A DNA stretch of 10,789 nucleotides. It comes from an uncultured Elusimicrobia bacterium. GTDB taxonomy: Bacteria > Elusimicrobiota > Elusimicrobia > Elusimicrobiales > Elusimicrobiaceae. The stretch spans positions 1-10,789 of the forward strand of contig CALYRQ010000015.1 of NCBI GenBank assembly GCA_945483375.1. The letters are read 5' to 3'. Under the pieces are notes generated by a model that worked only from the letters and a program-made list of their open reading frames with translations, had not been told where the DNA came from and did not search any database. Shown here piece after piece: positions 5,927 to 10,789 of this stretch (the first letter of the stretch is position 1; each line of letters starts with the position of its first letter). Position numbers and translations under genes: made by a program.

Positions 5927-7027
5927 TCAGCCGATTTCGGCGGAACCGAAACTCATCCCCACTTCCAGGGCGGCGCGCACTTCTTCTCCGTGCGGGTCGA
6001 CGCGTTTTAAGTTGGAAATCGCGTCCGAAATTTTTACTTCCGTCATTTTAAAAGCGTGCAAGGCGGCCATATAACCGAATTTGCCTTCCAGTACCATGTC
6101 AAACGCTTTGGCCCCATAGAGAGTGGAGAGCCAGCGGTCAAATGCGGTGGGCGTGCCGCCGCGCTGGGTGTGCCCGAGTACGCAAGCGCGCGATTCAATG
6201 CCCGTTTTATCTTCAATCATTTGGCTTAATTTGTTGGCGATACCGCCCAGGCGGATGGCGTCCGTGCTGCCGGCTACGGTGCGCGCGACGGCCTGTTCGC
6301 CCTGTTCGTTTTTTGCTCCTTCGGCGGCTACCACCAAACTGAAATTTTTGCCTCTGTTTTTGCGTTCCAAAATAGCGTTGACGATTACCTCGTCGTTATA
6401 CGGGATTTCGGGAATCAGTACAATGTCGCCCCCGCCCGCGATGGCCGAGCGCAACGCAATCCAGCCCGCATAGCGGCCCATGGTTTCCACAATCATCACG
6501 CGGTGATGGCTTTGGGCGGTGGTGTGCAGGCGGTCGATGGCTTCGGTGGCGATGGACAACGCCGAGTCAAAGCCGAACGTTTGGTCAGTGGCGGACAAAT
6601 CGTTATCAATCGTTTTGGGTACGGCCACAATCGGCATGCCCATGTCCACAAATTGTTGGGACATGTGAAGCGTGCCGTCCCCGCCGATGGTAATCAGCGC
6701 GTCCAGCCGGTTTTCTTTAAAATTGTGCATGACGACGGACGACAAATCGCGCGGCGTTTCGGGCGAGCCAAACGGCGGCAACGTATAATTAAACGGGTTG
6801 GCGATGTTGCTGGAGCCCAAAATGGTGCCGCCCAGCGTTAAAATGCCGGAAACCGTTTGGTTCGTAATGTTGATAAATTCGTTACGTACCAGGCCGTCAA
6901 AGCCGTTTTTAAACCCCAACACTTCCACTCCGCGCTGTAACGCGTTTTTGCTTACCGCGCGCACAACGGCGTTCAAACCGGGGCAGTCGCCCCCGGCAGT
7001 CAAAATTCCTATTCTTTTAATGCTCAT
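5927..7027 (-). CDS. pfkA: 6-phosphofructokinase (PfkA family, mixed-signature type)
   Basis: A 366-residue phosphofructokinase: phosphorylates fructose 6-phosphate at C1 in glycolysis. Landmarks: GILTAGGDCPGLNAVVRAV (7-25, phosphoryl-donor loop), GGDGT (115-119), PKTIDND (137-143, catalytic Asp141), TMGRYAGW (182-189) and the family signature LGHTQRGGTPTAFDR near residue 280. The two donor-choice positions are mixed. Gly118, equivalent to E. coli Gly104, fits ATP use; Lys138, equivalent to E. coli Gly124, is typical of PPi enzymes. Characterised enzymes with Gly and Lys, such as trypanosome PFK, use ATP, so ATP is my preferred donor. I chose the ATG at 7027 rather than the in-frame ATG at 7042 because GGAGGGG (7030-7036) lies just before it and the upstream ATG has no such site. 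It follows ispH by 18 bases and rlmB by 12. Confidence 0.94.
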   Translation of the reverse strand: MSIKRIGILTAGGDCPGLNAVVRAVSKNALQRGVEVLGFKNGFDGLVRNEFINITNQTVSGILTLGGTILGSSNIANPFNYTLPPFGSPETPRDLSSVVMHNFKENRLDALITIGGDGTLHMSQQFVDMGMPIVAVPKTIDNDLSATDQTFGFDSALSIATEAIDRLHTTAQSHHRVMIVETMGRYAGWIALRSAIAGGGDIVLIPEIPYNDEVIVNAILERKNRGKNFSLVVAAEGAKNEQGEQAVARTVAGSTDAIRLGGIANKLSQMIEDKTGIESRACVLGHTQRGGTPTAFDRWLSTLYGAKAFDMVLEGKFGYMAALHAFKMTEVKISDAISNLKRVDPHGEEVRAALEVGMSFGSAEIG

Positions 7028-7045
7028 ATCCCCTCCGAACATTGT

Positions 7046-8734
7046 TTACAGCAGGGCAGCTAAAGCGCTTAAAGCCCACAGTACAAAAAACTGTCCGTCC
7101 ACCAGCGTTTCATCCTTCACGCTGCGGGTGGCGTTCCTGCCATAATAATATATTACTATAAAAATCGTGTACAGGTCGCCTATTAACAGCATGGCGACCA
7201 AGGCGGGTTTCCAGGTGAGCGTCCACAAGGTTCCCAACGTGGCCGTCAGCGCGGCCAAAATCAGCGCCACCGCCCATTTGGTTTTTTTGATGCCGAACGC
7301 TTTGTAAAAACTTTCGCGGCCGATAATCATGTCTTTATTGGCCGAAGAGAACCCCAGCGTAACGGAACGCATAAACACCAAAAGAAGCGTATAGACAATC
7401 GCCAAATAAGTGGCCTTGCGCGAGAGGAGCCCGTATTGGTACGCCGGTAAAAAAGCGCACGCAAAGGCCCAGCCGAGCGCGGTGGCGAAATCTTTGGTGC
7501 CGGGCAGGGGGGGCAAGTGGGCGGTGAGGGTATTGCGGAACGGATATAAAAAACCCGCCGTCATGAGTATCGCGCACAGCGCAAACGTTTTGAGCCCCAG
7601 CCACGCGGCTATGCCCAGCGCACCCGCGGCGCAGGCGAAACTGGCAAAGCGCAGAAAATTTTTATTTTTGGCGTAAGCGGCTTCGGTGGAACGGTTGAAC
7701 GCCGTTCCCGCAAATACAAACAGCCACGCAAACGCGGCCAGGCGCGCGTCCGGCCGGATTCCTTCCAAACGCATACATACATACGCAAGCGCGGCCGCGG
7801 CCGAAGCGGTATAAAAAGCGTTTTTCACTAAAAAACGCCAGGTTTTTTGTAAAACGGGCAGGATGGATTTCGCGCCCGGTTTTCGCAGTTCTTTTACGCG
7901 GGCGGCCACGCGGTCGATTACCCAGTTGGGGGTAGAGGCCCCGGCGGTGATAAAAATTTTATGCGCGCGGACGACTTCATCTTCCAGCAATTCTTCTTCC
8001 GTTTCCACATGCTGTACGTGCGGGCAGAGGTTTTTGCACAAAAACGCCAGCCGCGCCGTATTGGCGCTGTGTTTGCCGCCTACGACAATAACCAGGTCCG
8101 CCTTTTTGGCTTGCTCCACGGTTTCTTTTTGGCGGTCTTTGGTGGGTTGGCAGATGGTGTTTGAAATTTGACATTCGTCCGCGTGTTTTTTGATTTCTTC
8201 GGCGGTGGCGTAAAAATCGCTTTCTTTTTGGGTGGTTTGAGATACGACGTTTACTTTTTCAAAGTGCGGCAGTTTGGCGGCTTCTTCAGCCCCGGCCACC
8301 ACGGTTCCGTTGCTCTTGGCATACCCCAAAAGCCCGATTACTTCGGCGTGTCCGCCGTCACCCACGATGACGGTGTGATACCCTTGGTCTGCAAATTTTG
8401 CGATGATATTTTGTGCGTGTTTTACAAGCGGGCAGGTGGCGTCCACCACTTCCATTCCGTGCGATTCCACTTCCTGCTGGAACTGTGGCGTGATACCGTG
8501 CGCGCGGATAACCAGTACGCCGGATTTGTCGGCGGCGTCCTGCGGCAAATCAATCGAAGTGATTTGTTTGGCGGCGAGCATATCGGTTACCTGCTTATTG
8601 TGAATCAGCGGGCCGATGGTATAAACGGGTTTTTTGCCGGCGGCTTCGAGTTCAAGCACTTTGTCGATGGCGCGCTTGACGCCCGGGCAGAACCCTGCGC
8701 TTTTGGCGACGGTAACGTCCTGTTCTTTTTCCAT
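7046..8734 (-). CDS. ispH: IspH fused to a degenerate UbiA-like membrane domain
   Basis: 562 residues. Residues about 6-280 are a complete IspH (HMBPP reductase), the last MEP-pathway step making IPP and DMAPP. The three [4Fe-4S] ligands are Cys16 (AGFCPGVKRA), Cys101 (DATCPLV) and Cys195 (NTICQPTKDRQ). Substrate-site residues are His45, His79, His129 and the catalytic Glu131 (GGHAEV), Thr167, Ser223/Asn225 and Ser267. Standard IspH is near 310 residues. The remaining residues, about 300-562, hold roughly eight membrane segments resembling UbiA prenyltransferases: NRSTE (347-351) at the first Asp-motif position, YPFRN (397-401), PGTKDFATALGWA, and KDMIIGRES (467-475) at the second. Most metal-binding Asp of the NDxxDxxxD and DxxxD motifs are absent, so transferase activity is doubtful and the domain may only anchor or channel. 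The frame is continuous, with no sign of an assembly join. First gene of its operon; no Shine-Dalgarno. Confidence 0.92.
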   Translation of the reverse strand: MEKEQDVTVAKSAGFCPGVKRAIDKVLELEAAGKKPVYTIGPLIHNKQVTDMLAAKQITSIDLPQDAADKSGVLVIRAHGITPQFQQEVESHGMEVVDATCPLVKHAQNIIAKFADQGYHTVIVGDGGHAEVIGLLGYAKSNGTVVAGAEEAAKLPHFEKVNVVSQTTQKESDFYATAEEIKKHADECQISNTICQPTKDRQKETVEQAKKADLVIVVGGKHSANTARLAFLCKNLCPHVQHVETEEELLEDEVVRAHKIFITAGASTPNWVIDRVAARVKELRKPGAKSILPVLQKTWRFLVKNAFYTASAAAALAYVCMRLEGIRPDARLAAFAWLFVFAGTAFNRSTEAAYAKNKNFLRFASFACAAGALGIAAWLGLKTFALCAILMTAGFLYPFRNTLTAHLPPLPGTKDFATALGWAFACAFLPAYQYGLLSRKATYLAIVYTLLLVFMRSVTLGFSSANKDMIIGRESFYKAFGIKKTKWAVALILAALTATLGTLWTLTWKPALVAMLLIGDLYTIFIVIYYYGRNATRSVKDETLVDGQFFVLWALSALAALL

Positions 8735-8740
8735 ACTTAT

Positions 8741-8746
8741 ATTATA
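8741..8746 (-). promoter_or_regulatory. -10 element of ispH operon, probably leaderless
   Basis: Reverse complement is a perfect TATAAT, followed by six bases and then the ATG at 8734. This spacing puts the transcription start at or next to the start codon. No Shine-Dalgarno is present. A standard -35 box is not evident; the position where it would lie overlaps CCTATAGG (8765-8772). Confidence 0.65.
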
Positions 8747-8826
8747 GGAAAAAACGGGCTTTCACCTATAGGGGTTTTTTGTTAGGTGGGGGAAAATATC
8801 TCTCGGCATAGTCCGGGGCTTTAGAC

Positions 8827-8858
8827 AAAAAAGACGGCTTAATAAAGCCGTCTTTTTA
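8827..8858 (-). terminator. intrinsic terminator of the GGDDF regulator gene
   Basis: Perfect 13-base-pair stem, AAAAAGACGGCTT (8828-8840) with AAGCCGTCTTTTT (8845-8857), loop AATA. On the minus strand it ends in six T, 20 bases beyond the stop codon at 8878. It could work in both directions. Confidence 0.95.
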
Positions 8859-8877
8859 GAAAGAGCCGTTAACCGTG

Positions 8878-9807
8878 TTACGCCCGGCGGTCCATTACGT
8901 AGAAACTGCCATCTTCGTGCTGTTTGGCCAAGCATTTGAGTTCACTGCCGATGTTGCTTACCATGGCAAACGAAGTCAGCGGCCGCTTGGTGTTGTGCAC
9001 AATGCCAATACCGATAGACAGAAATTTAAAATTTTCCACTTCGCCTTTGCGATTGGTGGAGGTCATAAATCCCTGGGCGCGGTCCGTTTCGTTGTAAAAA
9101 GTCGGGGCCACTTTGTCCGTTTCGGCGGCGATTTCGCTTGCCACGCTTTCGGCGTATTCGAACGGACAGACGACGATAAAATCGTCTCCGCCGATATGTC
9201 CCACAAACGAACCCGGCACTTTGGCGGCGGCGCGGGTGATAATTTCCGCTTCCGTTTTCAGCACGCGGTCGCCCGCTTCAAAACCATAATGATCGTTAAA
9301 AGATTTAAAGTTATTTAAATCGCAATACAGTACGGCAAACGATTTGCCGGCGGCGATTTCCGCTTCCACCCGCGCTTGAATGGACGGGTTGCCCGGCAGG
9401 CGCGTGAGCGGGTTGCAGTCCATTTTTTGTTTGCTGCGTTTTAACAATAATTTTACGCGCGCGACGATTTCGTCCTCGTCCGCGGGCTTGGTAAGATAGT
9501 CGTCAATATCCAGGCCGAGGCCTTCGAGCTTGGTGGATTTGTCGGTCACGGCCGTAAAAATAATAATGGGCGTATGCAGGTAGCCCGTGCGGCTGCGGAC
9601 TTCTTTTACTACGTCGAAACCCGTTTTAACGGGCATTTCGTAATCTAAAATTAAAAGGTCGGGGTTTTCTTTATAGGTTTTGTCGATGGCTTCCTGTCCG
9701 TTTTCGGCTTGAATGACGGTAAACCCGGCGTTCGTCAGAATTTCGGACACTAAAAAGCGGATGGCGTGGGAATCGTCCGCCAATAAAATTTTTGCGTTGT
9801 TTTCCAT
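8878..9807 (-). CDS. REC-GGDDF response regulator, putative diguanylate cyclase
   Basis: A 309-residue cytoplasmic two-domain regulator. The receiver domain (about 5-123) has the acidic pair Asp11/Asp12, phospho-acceptor Asp55 (LILDYEMP), Thr85 and Lys107 (LTKP), all intact. A short linker leads to a GGDEF domain (about 130-305): LTRLPGN, metal ligand Asp163 in YCDLNNFKSFND, FEAGD (176-180) and a signature loop reading GGDDF (206-210) instead of GG(D/E)EF. The RxxD inhibitory site expected five residues before the loop is absent (VPGSFVGHI). GGDEF proteins condense two GTP into cyclic di-GMP; the fourth-position Asp keeps the charge but makes activity uncertain. A cognate kinase is not adjacent; the soluble kinase at 1367-2116 is a candidate by proximity only. 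The start lacks a Shine-Dalgarno and has TTAAAT six bases upstream. Divergent from the antiporter by 60 bases. Confidence 0.92.
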   Translation of the reverse strand: MENNAKILLADDSHAIRFLVSEILTNAGFTVIQAENGQEAIDKTYKENPDLLILDYEMPVKTGFDVVKEVRSRTGYLHTPIIIFTAVTDKSTKLEGLGLDIDDYLTKPADEDEIVARVKLLLKRSKQKMDCNPLTRLPGNPSIQARVEAEIAAGKSFAVLYCDLNNFKSFNDHYGFEAGDRVLKTEAEIITRAAAKVPGSFVGHIGGDDFIVVCPFEYAESVASEIAAETDKVAPTFYNETDRAQGFMTSTNRKGEVENFKFLSIGIGIVHNTKRPLTSFAMVSNIGSELKCLAKQHEDGSFYVMDRRA

Positions 9808-9855
9808 ATGGATATTTAATTAAATATTACGGTTTCGCGCAAGGGAGGTTTTTCG

Positions 9856-9861
9856 TATAAT
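9856..9861 (+). promoter_or_regulatory. -10 element of the antiporter gene, probably leaderless
   Basis: Perfect TATAAT followed by six bases (9862-9867) and then the ATG at 9868, the same spacing as at ispH. GGGAGG at 9843-9848 is 19 bases from the ATG, too far for a ribosome binding site, and would lie upstream of the inferred transcription start. No good -35 box is seen. Confidence 0.65.
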
Positions 9862-9867
9862 AAAACC

Positions 9868-10789
9868 ATGACTTATACCATTTTGCTTATCGGTGTTTTG
9901 CTGTTTTTGGGGCAGGTGTTTTCTTTTCTGTTTGAGAAAACGCGCCTGCCGGACGTATTGCCGCTGATGCTGCTAGGGATGTTATTGGGGCCCGTTTTTC
10001 ACTTGGCGGGGCCGGAAGATTTCGGCGGCGCGGGGCAGATTTTTACCACGGTCGCGCTTATCGTGGTGCTTTTTAAAAGCGGGGTGGATTTCCGTATTTT
10101 GTCGCTTCGCGGCGCGGTGGGACAAGGGCTGCTTCTTACCACGGTTTGCTTTGCCATCATCACGCTGACGACGGCGTTTATTACCGGGCGGTTGCTGAAT
10201 ATCCCGCAGTTGTATGCGTTTATCATCGGCGCGATTGTGGCCGACAACTCCACCGCCGTCATTACGCCGATGCTGGCCAAACTCCAGGTTTCCAAAACCG
10301 CCAAAACCGTGCTGTTTTTAGAGGCCAATTTAACGGGCGTTTATTCCATCGTGCTCGCGCTTGCGCTTTTGAGCGTAGCCTCGCACGGCGGGCAGGTGTC
10401 GGCGGCGGAGATTTCGTGGCGGGTGGTAAAATCGTTTGGCCTGGGAATTGTGTTTGCCCTGGCGGCGGGCGTGTTTTGGATGGGTATTTTAAATAAAGTG
10501 CGCCGCCTGGAAAACGCCATTTCGCTGACGTTTGCGTTTGTGCTTTTGGTTTACAGCGTGAGCGGGCTTATCGGTGGGGACGGCGGCATCGCCACATTGG
10601 CGTTTGGAGTAGTGGCGGGCAAGACGCGTTGGGTGCGCCGGCTGTGGCGCAAGAGACTGTTCCAGCGGCACCGGCAGCTCCAGAAGCTCCAGCTGCGCCA
10701 GAAGCTCCGGCGGCTCCTGTTGCGCCAGAAGCTCGGGCGGCTCCGTCAGCCCCTGCGAAGGCGGCGCCAGTGGCGGCCAAGGGCGCGGC
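9868..10789 (+). CDS. CPA-type cation/proton antiporter, N-terminal part; end doubtful
   Basis: From ATG 9868 about 250 residues read as the N-terminal half of a monovalent cation:proton antiporter (KefB/NhaP-like transmembrane domain). About eight hydrophobic segments are visible, with FLFEKTRLPDVLPLMLLGML, VALIVVLFKSGVDFR and AFIIGAIVADNSTAVITPML in the family order. The usual position of the conserved ion-site Asp (LxxALTD in relatives) reads LEANLTG, a possible loss of the key acid; I made this alignment by eye. Segments run to about residue 250 (TLAFGVVAG). From about 10621 this frame turns into Arg/Leu/Gln-rich sequence without membrane character, while another frame becomes an Ala/Pro repeat, so the last ~55 codons are probably not antiporter. 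Full-length relatives have about 380 or more residues, so the gene is truncated by the window or by an artefact. Confidence 0.75.
   Translation, partial: MTYTILLIGVLLFLGQVFSFLFEKTRLPDVLPLMLLGMLLGPVFHLAGPEDFGGAGQIFTTVALIVVLFKSGVDFRILSLRGAVGQGLLLTTVCFAIITLTTAFITGRLLNIPQLYAFIIGAIVADNSTAVITPMLAKLQVSKTAKTVLFLEANLTGVYSIVLALALLSVASHGGQVSAAEISWRVVKSFGLGIVFALAAGVFWMGILNKVRRLENAISLTFAFVLLVYSVSGLIGGDGGIATLAFGVVAGKTRWVRRLWRKRLFQRHRQLQKLQLRQKLRRLLLRQKLGRLRQPLRRRRQWRPRAR
10623..10789 (+). repeat. GC-rich Ala/Pro-coding repeat in a different frame
   Basis: In the frame beginning at 10626 this segment encodes an Ala/Pro-rich linker (ETVPAAPAAPEAPAAPEAP and onward) open to the window end. It contains 27-base units at 10695-10721 and 10722-10748 (APEAPAAPV and APEARAAPS), preceded by a looser unit. 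G/C content rises sharply (42 of 60 at 10681-10740). Such linkers are common in multi-domain enzymes and envelope proteins; the owner protein cannot be named. Confidence 0.6.

Noticed and set aside
7028..7042. Upstream in-frame ATG at 7042 for the phosphofructokinase.
   Set aside because: No ribosome site precedes it, while GGAGGGG lies between it and the ATG at 7027; the extra five residues are not expected in the family.
9843..9848. GGGAGG as ribosome binding site for the antiporter.
   Set aside because: It is 19 bases from the ATG and upstream of the TATAAT, so it would not be in the transcript.
10568..10780. Minus-strand collagen-like Gly-Ala-Ser repeat protein.
   Set aside because: The triplet register is irregular, Pro is nearly absent, and the carboxyl end reads into the antisense of the antiporter; it is explained as the reverse reading of the Ala/Pro repeat.

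Overview
The window is 10.8 kb of bacterial chromosome that looks like a Gram-negative member of the Elusimicrobiota (an Elusimicrobium-like gut lineage). The evidence is a small class III-type prepilin with the G|FTLIEL leader that this phylum carries in many copies, an outer-membrane barrel protein with a C-terminal Phe, the MEP isoprenoid pathway (IspH), and moderately GC-rich genes with very short intergenic gaps. The phylum is my inference from gene style, not from a search. No mobile element, CRISPR array, rRNA or tRNA was found.

Layout. (1) Positions 1-3015, minus strand, hold a four-gene operon read right to left: an outer-membrane beta-barrel protein, a stand-alone soluble histidine kinase, a small helical protein of unknown function, and an AI-2E family membrane protein whose 3' end leaves the window. 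The genes overlap or nearly touch. (2) Divergently, at 3102-4313 plus, lies a secreted protein with the purple acid phosphatase fold in which every metal-ligand motif appears to have been replaced; it ends at a clear terminator. (3) The 340-base gap 4314-4652 holds two diverged copies of a structured element about 105 bases apart. The second copy ends in a terminator hairpin and a run of 13 T. A low-GC prepilin gene follows at 4653-5123. (4) A shared hairpin terminator separates the prepilin from a convergent minus-strand operon (5165-8734): an IspH fused to a degenerate UbiA-like membrane domain, then a 6-phosphofructokinase, then the RlmB/TrmH-type rRNA methyltransferase. (5) A REC-GGDDF response regulator (8878-9807, minus) is divergent from a CPA-type cation/proton antiporter (9868 onward, plus) that leaves the window. 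In the last ~165 bases the coding signal moves to another frame as an Ala/Pro repeat, so the antiporter is probably frameshifted or chimeric there.

How they fit together. The 3015-to-1 operon reads as an envelope/signalling unit. The 8734-to-5165 operon combines isoprenoid supply, glycolysis and ribosome modification. The GGDDF regulator and the prepilin could be linked through cyclic-di-nucleotide control of type IV pili, but only general knowledge supports this. Translation signals fall into two classes. Most genes inside operons, and the prepilin, have strong Shine-Dalgarno sequences. Several genes that begin a transcript instead have a -10 hexamer about 6 bases from ATG and no Shine-Dalgarno, which suggests leaderless mRNAs.

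The most interesting items are the apparently dead phosphatase-fold protein, the IspH-UbiA-like fusion, and the paired structured elements in front of the prepilin.
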